This document shows, piece by piece, positions 48,532 to 61,993 of a stretch of DNA of 64,000 nt (positions within the stretch are counted from its first letter, which is position 1; each line of letters opens with the position of its first letter). Origin of the DNA: Sphagnum magellanicum (Eukaryota; Streptophyta; Sphagnopsida; Sphagnales; Sphagnaceae); contig CM038910.1 in assembly GCA_021904315.1 (NCBI GenBank), forward strand, positions 16,678,001 to 16,742,000. The letters are read 5' to 3'. The notes under the pieces are model-generated. The model was not told the origin of the DNA, made no database searches, and was given only the letters and a program-made list of their open reading frames with translations. A program made the translations under genes and the position numbers.

Positions 48532-51500
48532 TCAAGTTTGCTGTTTCTTTTGTGCTTCAATTTCTAACTTTTGCTTTTCATCTGCCATCTTCCAACGCTC
48601 GGTGTATAAACCCCATTCATACTTGCATCTGTCCCTCACCTGCATGATACCCCACCACTTCCCATCATCCTCAAAACTTCATGTCACCTTTGAAGAGTCA
48701 GAATGGCTCCTGATCTTTTGCCAGCCAGCTAACACAGAAATTAAATATGGAGCCTTAGAAGGTGAATCTTGTAGTTAACTCCAGACCCATTTCAATGACT
48801 GGGAACTAAAATCCAGATCCAAGGTATGGAATGCACTGATTGAATGCAGAATGTTCATATCATTCTGAGAAATTTTACAAAAAACATACCCCTTCTGTGG
48901 CAGGTTTGCTAGTGTCCACTTCTCCCTGTGTAGCCACACCAATCCACCATCATGTTAGCACCTAAATCTGGTTCTGGAAATGGATCTAAATAATCTTGAC
49001 AACAGACATAATACAGAGAAATCATGGAGGCCAACATTGCTAGGCAACAAAACAGAATAAATGCAACAGTATGAACAAAAGACAGGAATGGCTGAATGGG
49101 GAAACACACCTGGTCTCCCAGTGATGGAACAACTCTATGTCGCAGCCATTGTGCATCCACCACCCCTATCTTCTCATGCGCTGGCTGTTATGACATCGAT
49201 GACATCCTCATGTAAGCATCAGTTGTCAAATGCCCTAAAACCTAAACCCTTCTTCAATCCAGGAAAAGCTACAGCTTCTCAACTGACTGACATGATCATC
49301 AATGGACAATGGACTTGTCATCCATTTTTACAAGTGTTCAATCAGAAAGTTTCCTCTACAAAGAGAAGAACACAAGTATAAGGGTGATTTCTTACCTGAA
49401 CACAACGTTGTAGACTGAAGTCTAAGCCCCACCCATGCACTAGGTCATTCTGCATGCACTCACCACAAAAAGACATCACTTTTGCATACCCATCATGGAC
49501 AGTCACCACCAAAAGACATCACTTGCGCATACCTACTCATCATGGACACTCCTCATTGGAACCCATACAAGGAAATGCATGATTAAACAAAGAAAACAAA
49601 ACCCACGTCTGTCAAATCTCAACTGTCATACAATAGTTCAGAACCACTCCAAGTGCTGCTATCAAGGAGAGTGACCAATGGGACAACTTCTATGATGACA
49701 ATGACAGAGTTTCTACAATGTCATTTACAACAATTTAGGGTAAACCCTAAACCTTGCAACAGACATACACTTTGATACCTGAATTATATGCCAAATGCAT
49801 CGCCATGCTTTTCGTGAAAACACTGGTGCCATTATCTCTACAAACCTGCAAACCACAAAATAACCCAAGTTAAATAATCCAGCATTCTTGGAGTAAGATG
49901 TTGATAATAGGCCCTCCTCTCCCTTACCTTTAAGGTATCTGAGATGACTTCGCTACTAGCTTTGAATGAAAACAGCAACAGTGATTTTGGTCCATGGAAT
50001 ACACATCATTGACAGGAACCTAGCTACAGTCAAGCGCAAGCAGCAGACTCACCCGGCACATGGGGGCTTATGGGGATCTGAACACCAACCCTGCCGCTCC
50101 ACTGTTTCCCTGAAAGAGTAACAACATTAGACAAATGGATAACAAAGTGAAGACTTTTACGCTAAGGTGAATAGCATGAACTCAGTTTAGCATTGGAGCC
50201 AGTTAAACATTGATGCAAATTACTTCATATCACTTACTTGTGGACTTCACTGGTACCCAGACGTTTCGTCATTTGCCAAGTTAAACCTCGATCTGGCTCA
50301 AGTCCTGGTTGTGATATCTCCAGCCCAAATTTCTTAATCAGCTGTACATACCTGGCACAGCAACACCCATTGAGATTGTCAGAGACCCTGACACATTCTG
50401 TTGCTGGTGAGAACTGCTGGGTCTTCTTCTACTGCATTGTAGTTAAACATGCTCCTGAGATCCTAAACCCTAAACCCAACCTCATCCAACTGCCACTGAC
50501 TCAATTCACTGCCGACCAAACCATTTGTGTGCATATCATGCCACTCACTAACTTAGGTAAATTTTGTGGGAAGTCTTGGATACAGATGAAAACATCAGTA
50601 CAGGTTCTAATTTCTCTGGCTTGTGACAACAAGAGTGGAAGGAATCAAACAAACATACTTCTCAGCATTAAAATGCTCCACATCCAAATCCTCGTCCCAA
50701 ATGAAAATGTACTCATATGGCTCCACAATATCTGGGTGCAAAAATCGCTTAGCATACCACCTGCAAAATTGAGTGACACGACTATAAAAAATCTACCCAC
50801 ACTTCCAACATGTACAAAAGCAGTAAACAACACCACCAATGACCAAACTGCATTAAAAAAGCCATGTACATTTTACCGTGCTTCTCCAACCCACTTGACA
50901 TGTCCTCTAGAAAAAAACCCAGATTTTTCCTGCTCCTAGATAGATAGCATTTTGTTATGGAGTCCTCAAAAATTTCCTCCGTTTGTCAAAATTACTATCT
51001 AGTTGGTGTTTTGGCATTTTGTGGTTTTAAGATCCCTCAAACTGTCTTGGGGTTTTTGACAGTTTAGTCACAAACAGCAGAAGGCAAAAATCACCTCAAG
51101 CATCTACCTATTAGACCCCATCTGATGCAAGAATTGCTTACCACTTTGTCTGACTGCGGGTGCTGATGTGTATGGCTCTTGCCGACCACTCCAAATCATC
51201 CCACTCATTCACATGCCCATCATAATGGAACAGGATGATTTGCCATTCCTTTGAAAACTGCATAAAATTGAAGTGTTCTGAGGTGAAATGATGTGTGCAG
51301 GTAACAAGCATCTCAACTCACTACTCACTCAAATCTTTGGGAATAGCTTCAAAGCATCATGACCCATAACAACTTTCAAACCATGTTACTTCTGGAAAAG
51401 TTGGTAATACGTGAAACTGCCTCTCAAATCCACTACAGACAAATGCCATAAGAACACAAAAGACCTGGAGGGAATAGAATACCTTTTGTACACACTGGTT

Positions 51501-52604
51501 GACAAAGTTCTTTTGCTTCAGGCCAACAGTGAGTGTGAGTAAATACTTAGGCTTGTCTTGCAAATCCTGCATCACAAACAATTAGAGTAAGCAAAAGACA
51601 ATGTGCCATTTTGTGTGAAGTTGTTGAATCCAGACCAGGTCCACAAAACAAACAGCTCCCTCCCTGAGTAAATGACTTTCTGGACTTGTGGCACACCCTC
51701 AAATGTACTGAAGAACCTGTAGGAACTTCCATAGGCAGGAGTCAGGCAGAATGGGTTGTACAATAAATGTCGTACAAAAATAATACCTCTTCTGGTTTAC
51801 CCCACAATCTGCGAGGATAGAGGTCAGACAGCGTGGCTAGTATGTCACGTGGCAGTGACTCTGTCCCCAATGGTTGCGCTCCTGGGCATGTGACTGCATT
51901 TCTGGTAGCATCTAATTGTTTCTGAGTCATGACCCCCCCACCCCCATACAACATCTGTCAGACCCATAACCCAACATTGTTACAAATAGAACCATCTTAT
52001 TGTACAAGAAATAGAGCACCAAATTCAAATTAGACACGCAACATGGATCATCCTAAAACTCCAGAAGCTAATGCATCTTCCATCATCCACTTCCTACAAA
52101 AATTTTACCTGATGTTGAACCTCTTGATTGAAAACAACTCCTGTATCTGGCACAATTCCAAACTGCACCGGAGAATACCATTCAAATCCCACCCATTAAA
52201 GTCTATCATTACAAATGGCAAGAAAGATGTGGTTTTTAGCTCTAGCATGCTGTCAAAAATTGTACCAGAAAAAACCAGAGTTCCAAATTTATTTATTTTC
52301 CATGCATTACAACCTGGAGGTAACCAAGTCAGATGTGATGTACCCAAAGAACAGAAGCTATTGAATTTACCTTCATGAATGAGACACCAATAGCAACTCC
52401 AAAAAGCAATCCAAAAAATGTGGGTACCAAGGACCGCAGAATCTCACTCCTCTTCTTTACAACTCCGCTGCACAATTACAATAAAACCAATTTCATCAGA
52501 TTCCAACATGAGATAGGGGCTGCCTTAGACCACAGTACATCTGTCGAAAGTGGGAGGAGGCGCTGGAGCTGCATATCCAGTTCACAGACAAAGAAGCTCT
52601 TCAT
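48532..52604 (-). CDS. DUF707 family protein (type II membrane protein), 12 exons
   Basis: Exons on the minus strand: 52531-52604 (ATG at 52604; donor uncertain by 3 bp), 52371-52467, 51787-51921, 51483-51566, 51142-51257, 50659-50760, 50238-50351, 50053-50109, 49779-49845, 49396-49449, 49110-49184 and 48532-48669. Splice phases agree throughout and give about 370 residues. The N-terminus has one membrane segment (PTFFGLLFGVAIGVSF) after a basic KKRSE stretch, so type II topology is likely, probably in the Golgi or secretory pathway. Diagnostic blocks in order: LYPRRLWGKPEE, KYLLTLTVGLKQK, ILFHYDGHVNEWDDLEW, WWYAKRFLHPDIVEPYEY, FIWDEDLDVEHFNAEKY, GLEISQPGLEPDRGLTWQ, GWCSDPHKPPCAGFVEIM, GWGLDFSLQRC and VVDAQWLRHR. 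The family is predicted to be glycosyltransferase-like, but no reaction is established as far as I know. The exon 3 acceptor and exon 1 donor are the weakest calls. Confidence 0.9.
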
Positions 52605-53512
52605 GGTTGTGAATTTCAAAGTTTCTACTAAAAACTAAAGATGAGCCAGATTACTTCAGGTTTTGCATTCCTAATTGTGCAAAGCATGATCATCCATCCA
52701 AAACTCCAATCAAAGCAATATGAACCCCTACAAAACTCAAAGCTCACTCATGTATACAGGCAATAACCTAAATTTTAAAAAACAAAAAAAATAATCATCT
52801 GTGTCATAACAAAAGCAAATGAATCCATTTAACCTAGGCTTCAACAATATACAACTGCAGGCAAAAGTCCTTCTACAGCTCTGAAATCAACTAAATGGGT
52901 TTAGCAATATGTGTACGAGTGACTATATAGGGCAGAGCTAAAGCTGGAAACCCATCTCTTTGATGAAGCAAACTCCAAAAATTTCAAGATTAAATCAACA
53001 AAGAAAGTCGGAGAAAAAACCCACAAAGGTGCAGATCTAGTGCCACACCCATGAAACAACGGTGCCACCCCGTTTGTTTCTCTCACATGATATGTCCATG
53101 ATACCTACATACTTGCGGATTCCTTGCAGAAACCTCCAAATGAGAAGAAACCAACGGCATACATATATATAGCAGTAGAGAAGCAAAGGGAAGTCTAATT
53201 GCAATCAGCTAACTGAACAAACCAAATTAGTGCAGAATTCAAAAGACCCACAAATCCATGAATCCAAACGAACAAAACCCATCAACTTCCATTCCACTGC
53301 TGAGCATAATAATCTAGAGAGCATTGTAGATGGGTCTTGGAGCTTGCACTCTCTAAGGCCTGCCAAACAGTTTTTTTTTTTCCCGGGGATTTTTTTCTTG
53401 CTCTCAGAGGGATGGTCATCACCATGTGATACGAATTGAGAAACTTGCGCTTCGGATTCAAATCCAAAAACAAACAAACAAAAATAAAAAATTTATAAAA
53501 AAAAAATTTTTA

Positions 53513-53550
<38 letters not shown>

Positions 53551-53800
53551 ACACAAAACAAAAAGGAGGGGAGCAGCAGCAGCAGCAAGTCGTAATAGCT
53601 GTGGGGAGTGCAAGCAAGCAAGCAAAGTGCATGATGACTGACGTACATACATACATACCTGCGAGGAGCAACGAACGCCATGAAGAGCACCAAGAAGGGT
53701 GCAGCAATGGCCACCCAAACTATGAGTTAGATTCCACCAAGCAACAAGCTCTCCAGAACTCAACATTTAACTATATTTATTATAATTCTTCTGCTGCAGC
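52605..53800 (-). promoter_or_regulatory. 5' UTR with probable intron, DUF707 gene
   Basis: A good donor (GCAG/GTATGT at 53658-53659) and an acceptor (TTTTTAG) at about 52635 suggest a 5' UTR intron of roughly 1 kb between a leader exon ending at 53659 and the coding exon. The interval holds a (CA)n run and no convincing coding sequence. Confidence 0.4.
53516..53546. repeat. (CA)n microsatellite
   Basis: About 30 bp of CA dinucleotides within the probable DUF707 5' UTR intron. Confidence 0.9.
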
Positions 53801-53987
53801 ACAACAACAACAGTAGTACTACTACTAGTACGTATCAGGTACCACCACCCGTCACCAGATGATTTTCCCATGAACCCCAAACCCTAAAAGGAAAGGGCCC
53901 CAAAAAAAGCCCTGCCAACCCAACTACTGCCCAACAATCTTCTTGCTCACACACACACCCACCCCACAAACAAACAGACTAAACCCA

Positions 53988-54197
53988 ACAAAACAATTTA
54001 ATTAGCAACCAAAACCCATTTATTTGCTACTTCTTAGCTTTGCTGCTAATCAAGAAGCTTCATCTTCTTCTTCTTCTTCCAGGAAACCCACAAAACAATT
54101 TAATTAGCAACCAAAACCCATTTATTTGCTACTTCTTAGCTTGCTGCTAATCAAGAAGCTTCATCTTCTTCTTCTTCTTCTTCCAGGAAACCCACAA
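53988..54197. repeat. Tandem duplication of a 103-bp unit
   Basis: Two nearly identical head-to-tail copies start at 53988 and 54091, each ending in a (CTT)n run plus CCAGGAAACCC. They differ by one TTC unit and one base. They lie upstream of the DUF707 gene. Confidence 0.9.
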
Positions 54198-54240
54198 AAC
54201 TCTTCCTCTGAACAATTTTAGGGATGATGATGCACACAAC

Positions 54241-54246
<6 letters not shown>

Positions 54247-54276
<30 letters not shown>
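54247..54276. repeat. (CT)n microsatellite
   Basis: About 30 bp of CT, reading GA on the strand of the DUF707 gene. It lies in its probable upstream region, where GAGA tracts are common in plant promoters; a role here is inference. Confidence 0.85.
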
Positions 54277-54279
<3 letters not shown>

Positions 54280-55195
54280 TGCTTGTTTGTTTGTTTATTA
54301 TGGTTTTGTTTTGGTTTACTTGTTAGTTTTGTAAATTGGCTACTTCAATGAATAATGTAGGGAGAATAGTAAATTTTTTTTGCAATTTTTTTGTTATCAC
54401 AAACCCAATAATAACTGATGAATTAATTAATTGAACGATTATTAATTGATTGTTTAAAGCTTCAAAAATTAAAATATTTCTCCAAATGTCAAATGAATTC
54501 CACTCCTAATAATAACCCCCTAATCTTTTATAAGGAGTCCAAAATGTGCTTCATAATAAATTGTCTTTTTGTACATGCATTTAAATTTTATAGGGAGTTC
54601 AACTTGTAGTGAACATGTGGGGAGGGTGGGGGGCTCCATAGATGATGCATGGATGAAAATTGCATGACTACATTAATGCACTCAAAGTGGATTTTTTTTT
54701 GGTGGCCCATTTCACTCAAATATGTATTTTAGTTTGCTTGTTTGGCTTTTACATATTGTAGGAAGATTGGGACTTTTTGGAGTATATATGGTTTTTACTT
54801 CAATGTTCATGTCTCGTTGTTGGGTTGAGGTCAACAACCCATTTATAGATATTAATAAAAATTTGGTGAATATTGCCCAATATGTTTTTCCCAATATTTT
54901 TCCTTTGCATAAGTAAAGAGGGAAGCTTTTGAAGGTAGTACAAAAACTGGTCAAATATATATATATTTATTTATTTATTTATATTATTTTATTTTATTTT
55001 ATTTTTAATTTCAACCTTCTGAGTTTTAACACTTCTTTGAGATCTTTTTATATGTACTATAGGAACGGGCTGGTCCACTAAGGAATGAGTCAATCCCCAG
55101 TAGGGCCACCACACCCCGTTCCATCTGTTGGGTGGTAAGGGGTTTTCTACTAGGCCCTATTCTAGACCCTAACCAGTGTTCCCCCCAACTATTCA

Positions 55196-55310
55196 TTCAC
55201 ATCACGAGAGTGAGTGTTTCCCACCGTTGATTCACATCACGAGAGTGTTTCCCACCATTGATTTCACATCACGAGGGTGAGTGTTTCCCACCATTGATTT
55301 TGCATCACAA
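55196..55310. repeat. Short tandem repeat, unit about 37-42 bp, three copies
   Basis: Three units of CACATCACGAGAGTGAGTG followed by TTTCCCACCATTGATT. The middle unit lacks four bases. Confidence 0.85.
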
Positions 55311-55824
55311 GTGGAACTGGCAGAATCCAAAATGGAATCGGCAAATTCCAAAGTGGAATCATCAGATGGATTGCTTCTAGTGCTTAAATTCATAGGTGGG
55401 AAAGGTAATCATCTTGCCGATTCCAATTTGGATTCCACCACTCGGTGTCCTATCCACATACCATAGGACACCACAACCCCCCTTTACTTACGTGTAGGGT
55501 AAAGGCCGAGGGAGGGAACAACTCTTGCAATATGGGGTGGACAACAAGGCATATTAGGTACATATAATTAACAACCAAGACTTGGTATCTTCAAATGGGG
55601 GGTAGGTACCAAATTGCCTTGCCACATGTGACTCAACAAATGGCCAAAACAATAGATATCTTTTTTTTTAATAAATTTATAAAAAAATGGAAATTATTTA
55701 AATGTTGTGTTGAGGTGCCCAAAACTACAATAGCAAGAGCCCTACTACTAAAATCAAATAGATAATAATAATGATTTAACATTTATGATATTTTATTTAT
55801 TACTTATGATTAAAACCCACCAAG

Positions 55825-55860
55825 ATAGAGAGAGAGAGAGAGAGAAAGAGAAAGAGAGGG
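55825..55860. repeat. (GA)n microsatellite
   Basis: GA dinucleotides with two GAAA interruptions. Confidence 0.85.
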
Positions 55861-58800
55861 TATGTTTGGAAAGGTGTGCTATGGTTCTGCAAACCCATTG
55901 TCAGTATTACTATTAAAGTTGCACAAACAAGCAGCAGAATGATGAAGAGAAAACACCACCACAACAACAACAACAACAAAAACAACAAAAACTCCTCTAT
56001 AAATGCTTCTGACATTTGACCTAAAAAAACACCAACAACAACAACAATTCATCATAACACACACACACACACAACTTGTCAAATTCCTATTCATAGTCTT
56101 CCCACACATTCCCCCATTTCAAATGAAATCACAGCACTTTCCCATTGGCCCCACACTTCTCACCCATAACTCGATATACTCAATAGTAGTAGTAGTAGTA
56201 TCGGCTTTTCGCTTGTTAAACACCCCACCACCCCGTTTCTCAACTTTGCCAACGGTTTGCAAGTGTCGTCTATGCAATAGTTATAGTTCTCCCTTTAAGG
56301 ACTCATTTCAAACCAAACCAAACCAAATCACGGTGTTCGCTATCACATAAAACATAACATAGTGCCTTTTTTTCTTTTCTTTTATTTTTTTTCTTTTCAC
56401 ATTTGGCAATAATTAAATTATTTTTTGAAATTTTCAAAAAGAATTGGAAAATTATTTTATTTTTGGAAAATGTTTGAAATTTAAGGAAATTACAAGGGAG
56501 AGAAAAATATTTTAAAAATTGGTGGAAACCCGAGGAGCTTCTTGCTTTATTTAGGCCCAATCCAGCATTAGGTATCTAAAAATTAACAACATTTCTATGT
56601 CCTATTGGTGGAACAATAATATGTCTCCCCCATTTTTGCCCCCAAAAAAAGAAAATAAGTACAAAAAAATTGTAAAATGCCCCACAATAATAATTTAAGT
56701 TAGCGGTTATAATATAAGAGTCTTAAAAACCTACCAAAGATGTTTTTCTAGGGGAAAAAGCCCTAGAAAAAAGGGACCTGAAAAAAGACACACCCAACCC
56801 TAACTCTGGTTACATGTGGTGGTGGGAACTTACTTACTGGAAGCAATGCAAGCAAAGCTTTCATAAGCTGCTTATATCTTGAATTCCTAGTATTTCCTTC
56901 TCCAAGCCCTTTGCCAAATTTGTTCTTACCTAATAATACCATACCTCCCTACCAAGTTAGGCCAAAATTAAATCAAACAGAAAGTGGCTTTATAATTACC
57001 TATTCATCCTGCATAATTATCAAATAAGATGCTTGAAAATGCCTAATTTCTCTATTAAAAAATTGAACTTTCAACACCTTAAGCACAATGTTGTTTATTT
57101 TAATTAATTAATTAATTAATATAATTGTGACATAGCCAAGTTGACAATCATCCATAAGATAATTTAGCCAAATTTGGCTGTTGAAGAAAAATGAAAAGGA
57201 AAAAAAATTCAAATATCCTAATATATAATACCAACTTGAACCATGTATAGAAAATCTGGCTTTTTTTTATAATAAAAAATTGAATATTTTTCTCCAATTT
57301 TTTTGTGATTTTGAAAAAAATTTGAACTTGTAGTGACTTAAAAATTCCCAAAAAATTTCCAACCCAAAAGAAAGAAAAAAAAAAAAAAAAAAAGTCTGCT
57401 TAAAGTACAAATCCTAAAAACACTGCACAGTAGTAACTCATTTAACCATGAAACTTGAAATCATGGATGGAATTTTTTTTCTTTTTCTTTCAGAGATATA
57501 ATGCCAAAAAAAAAAAAGATTTTCAGAAAATTATTTTATTATTATTATATTAATAATAATAAATAAATAATAATACCTGGGCCTACCAAGATTTACAAAA
57601 TAATTATTTGACTTTTTTCAGCTCAGCTGCAGCAACTTTCGGATGGAAAGGGGCACCTGCATGACATGCAGGAAAAAAGTGCGAGCATGTGGACGACATC
57701 ATCATGTTTTCTTCCTTTTTCTTTTCTTCCTTCCTTCCATCCAAAGAGTTATAACTTCTTGTCAAACTTGGTCCAATCTGACAATAGCTCGCTACAATCA
57801 GCGGCCTTTTGGCAAATTTCTCGCAACAAATTATTGCATGGCGATTGTTGTGGGCCTGCACTGACAATTGCAGTCTCGTCAACTGAAGTCATCGATGCTA
57901 AACAAAGGCATCACAAAGATGCAAAGATGTTGTACATCTACCTACGGTGTCAACACTCTCTGAACATCAAAAGAATCCATTCCAATCTATACACACTTTC
58001 ACCAAAGAAACCAACCAGTTCTATCTAATAAGGTAAAACATTCCAAAAGTTGGATCCAATGCAATAGTGTCCCTGGCCCAACAAACTAAACTAAACTAAA
58101 GGGAATTTGATTGTCCACAAGTAATTGAAAAATGTGTAATGATTTGAACAATTTTGTTTTTTTTTGTTTTTTTGAATTTTTTCAAGTAATACATGAGACA
58201 TATCCATGGATTTTAGGGTTTAGGGTTATAGGGTTTTTTTGGGTTTATTTGATTATTGGGTAGCAAAATTTTCAGAGTTTTAAGAAAGGTGATTTTATTT
58301 TATTTTTAAATTTTGATTTTGAGATTTCGATTGGAAAAAAGTGACTTCCAAGACAATTATGGACTTCTAGTATATAAATTGATTGTTTGGTTATTTGTAT
58401 TCTCTTTCCAGGTTGAGTGTTTTTTTTTTGTAATGTGAGAATATTTACCCATCAAGTAATGATTGGGGTTTCTTTTTCAATTTTTTTATATTAAAAAAAT
58501 TGTCTAAAATTTTCCCAAAAAATAGACAAATTAGTCAAATTTATGTGCTAGGGAAACCAAATTTCCCCAAATATTTTGGATTAAAAATGAAAATTTTTTT
58601 CCAAAAAAAAAAAAAAATTACTATGTGTACATCATTACCCACCAAAAAAAGACTCATTTGAGAATGAGCCCATCACCAATTTTTTTCTGGAACATTATGA
58701 GGCACTTCCCCAGCATAGATAGAAGCCTAGATAAGATACCCGCCCCAAAATAGAAGCATGGATATGCTTTCCTGTAGCAACTCCTTTTCACTTTAGATAC

Positions 58801-58882
58801 ATGGAAATTGAATTGTGGCCAAAGGGGATGGGATAAAATTGAGGTGCTATTGGGAACTTCTTGGGGAAGGGGGATACCTAGT

Positions 58883-59105
58883 ATTTTGATACCTACTAAA
58901 CTTTTTTTCTTTTTGGCTATATAATAACACCAGACCAACAACACTCATTTTGATACCTACTAAACTTTTTTTCTTTTTGGCTATATAATAACACCAGACC
59001 AACAACACTCATTTTGATACCTACTAAACTTTTTTTCTTTTTGGCTATATAATTACACCAGACCAACAACACTCATTTTAATACCTACTAAACTTTGTTT
59101 TTTTT
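58883..59105. repeat. Minisatellite, 64-bp unit, about 3.5 copies
   Basis: Units start at 58883, 58947, 59011 and 59075 (ATTTTGATACCTACTAAACT...), with an exact 64-bp period and very few changes. The last is truncated and diverges near 59105. Such high identity implies recent expansion. Confidence 0.93.
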
Positions 59106-59276
59106 GGGGTCCCCAGACACCAACCAGGTTGGAGCACATGCAGCAAATTGACAATTAAGTAGTTATGAGATGGCTGGTGGCTTCATGCTTTTTTGCTCAC
59201 AGACATATCTAGCTACCTTCCAGGTCTATTATTACTGTGAAAAAGTATATGATATGAGAGAGTTAGTTCCCTTTGA

Positions 59277-59282
<6 letters not shown>

Positions 59283-59309
<27 letters not shown>
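59283..59309. repeat. (GT)n microsatellite
   Basis: About 27 bp of GT. A trinucleotide (AAT)n run lies nearby at 59653-59681. Confidence 0.9.
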
Positions 59310-59650
59310 ACATCTGACAGACACAAATCATATGAATCAAATCATATGTGTGTTTTTTGCCTAGCTACATTAAAACATAAAATAAAACAAAATTTTAAAA
59401 AAATAGGCTTTTGGGTGGGGGGTTTTTTAGTAATATTACCAGATTTTTCAGGAAAAAAATTTGTGGTTTATATTCCTATAGGTAGCCAAAAATACACAAG
59501 GCATGATAAAGTCTTTCACCTTCATATCTTGTTTATATACAAAATTTGGCTATATCTTCTAATTGATGATCACCACATTTGTTGGCCTTGCCTTGCTAGG
59601 CAAGGAAGGATATTGAGTATAGTAGTTTTAAGGGATTTTGGCCCCTACTA

Positions 59651-59681
<31 letters not shown>

Positions 59682-61392
59682 GGTCTATTTTTATATGAGG
59701 ATTTTTGAAAGATGATATATTTTGGCTTGTGTTTGAAACTTGAGATTAGTTATAATAGAGTTATAATAATACCTTGAAGGATTTTGGTTTCTTTTTAAAG
59801 GATTTTTTTTTGAAGATTATAGTTTTTGCATGGTGAAATATTTGAATTTCCATAATTCTTCTTTTGCCTTATGATACATACTTTTTAATGTAAATGTTTT
59901 GGTGAAATTGCAAATTGAAAAAAAAAAAAAAGCTTTAATTTCAACTCATTAACGGAATGAAAAACTTATTGGGCTGGGCCTCAATTCACACAACCATATA
60001 CACTATTATTGTGCAGTTTTTTTTTTTTTTTTTCAATTTTGTGATGTAACCAAAACTGGTGATCATAGACGATAAAATTTAGCTTAACTTGACTATAAAC
60101 CAGATTTGAAATTTTAATTATTTTAAAGGATGTATTCTTTTATATTTTAATTAAACTATCGAACCTGTTGTAAAAATCTGGCAATTAAGTAATTTATTTA
60201 TTTCAAAATCTTGTAAATTAGATTCATTTTATTAGACACAAAAAAAAAGTCCTTCGTACATGTTGAAAATCCTATTGATCTTGTTGAAAAAAAAAAAATG
60301 AAAATTTGCAACCCTTAAAAAAAAAAAAAACACTCTTGTGTGGATAAATAAGGAGGGGGTTATGGTTTACCATAAAATTTAGCTAATTGGGTAATAGGGT
60401 ACCCTACTTTTCAACCAAAGTAGTTAAATTATGAACTCAAAAGGGTTACCATATAGTTTCAAACTTAGGCTTGCAAATTCCAAATATGAAAAGCTTAACC
60501 ACCAATCATGCCATAAATATAGTGCACATGGCATTCATATTGTTAAACTTATTCCAACCTTTCCACATATTTAATATATATGTATATATATGATCTTTTA
60601 ATAGGATGGCCTCACAAATCACATTAATAAATAAATAATATGGTAAGCATTTCATGAACTATATAAATAACAACTTCCCAATAAATTGGAGCAAACCGCA
60701 AGGTGTGGCTCCATAGATTTAACCATGGTCTATTCTTCACCCAAACCTTGGATCAGGGTATTAACCATAGTCATACCCTTTGGGGTTGGGTAGTGGGTGG
60801 GTTAAAAACAAGAGTTACTAGTTGCCAGGCAGGGCACATACAAACAATTAAGAGAGAAGTTGAAACAACAATGATTATTAAAACCCATAAATCCTAACCC
60901 TAATTTTGTTCTCGCATTGCGATTTAGATAGAACCTTTGACAACATACCCACAAACAAAAAAGCTTGTGTGAAATAAGTGAAAGGAGCATCACCTACTGC
61001 AGCAAAGTTGGACTTACAAGTCAGAAAGAGTGGGGTGCAAAAGAAGGCGTTCAAAAAAAAAATGATTTTACAAAATGCTTTCATAAGAATTCAATTTCTT
61101 GAGAAGTTCAAGTATTTCTGCCCCTACTTAAAATAAATGTTGCACTCTGACGACCTCAATGCACACCACCTCAGAAGAAACCCAAGAATGCAGCAATTGT
61201 TTGCAAAAGACAGAGAAAGAGAATCCTCATGTTTTTCAAAAACTATACCTGTTTTAATTGCGAAACCCCCTGAGTTGAAGCTGTTTACAACTGGCTGACC
61301 TCTGCACCCTGGATTCGGAGGGGGCACCCACTATGGTTCTGACATTTACCACTTGAGCATCGCATGGATTTTGATTCAAATGCATAACATTC

Positions 61393-61625
61393 TTGGTATG
61401 CAAAAATTTTACACCTGTTGATCCCGAGTTCATAATTGGGAGGAAAACTTTGAGACTTCTGCTTCAGTTTGGTATGCAAAATTTGACACCCATTGAGCTG
61501 GAGTTCATAGTCTGGAGGATGACTTTGAGACTTCTGCCAATTCAATTTGGTACGCAAAAAATTTACACCTGTTGATCTGTGGAGTTCACCTACAATCTGG
61601 AGGAAACCTTGAGCCTTCTGCTTCA
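61393..61625. repeat. Imperfect tandem repeat, unit about 77 bp, three copies
   Basis: Units start at about 61393, 61469 and 61547, each with TTGGTATGCAAAA, ACACCTGTTGA, GAGTTCA and CTTTGAGACTTCTGC. The spacing (76 and 78 bp) is not a constant multiple of three, so the minus-strand frame across it is probably not coding. Confidence 0.8.
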
Positions 61626-61993
61626 ATGACAGTTGTGTATGACAGAAAAAGGTCACAATAATTCCTTAGAAAAAAAGGGTGGAAAAGGTCACACTTGCCA
61701 TACAAGTCACACTTGTCTCCATGTCTGTACGCTGTGAACATTTTGTGCACTGAGATTTTCAGTTGAGAAATACATCTTCTGGATGGCACACCCAATCACA
61801 AGAGAATCCCAAATAGAAGAAATGACTTCCAGCGGTCTGTCACAAATGCCAACTTGGAACTTAAACCATCTGGCTTCAAATTCACAGTCCAGCCATTGTC
61901 TCTTCTTGGCATGAAGACTTTGTCACTCACCGTGTATCTATGAAATTGCAGAGAAATCTCCATAACAACAATTGAAGGTAAAATGACAATTGC

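Larger units (their letters stand above)
27233..49102. repeat. Tandem segmental duplication, copy 2 (about 21.9 kb)
   Basis: This is the direct repeat of 5764-27232. It carries HSPA12 genes A2 and B2, the corresponding spacer, and the 3' end of the intact DUF707 gene. Sequence identity with copy 1 stops at about 49102, seven bases inside a DUF707 intron, and right of that point the sequence is unique. Copy 2 lacks the 9975-12190 segment of copy 1 but keeps 40598-42863. Confidence 0.92.
54277..57599. other. Intergenic region left of 57.6 kb
   Basis: AT-rich DNA with poly-T/poly-A tracts, a short tandem repeat (55196-55310), a GA run (55825-55860) and a CAA-rich stretch (about 55960-55990). 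I see no supportable gene or RNA. Confidence 0.6.

Noticed and set aside
57604-57882. Coding exon on either strand in the GC-balanced block at 57.6-58.0 kb
   Set aside because: Frames are open on both strands but match no family and lack convincing splice partners.
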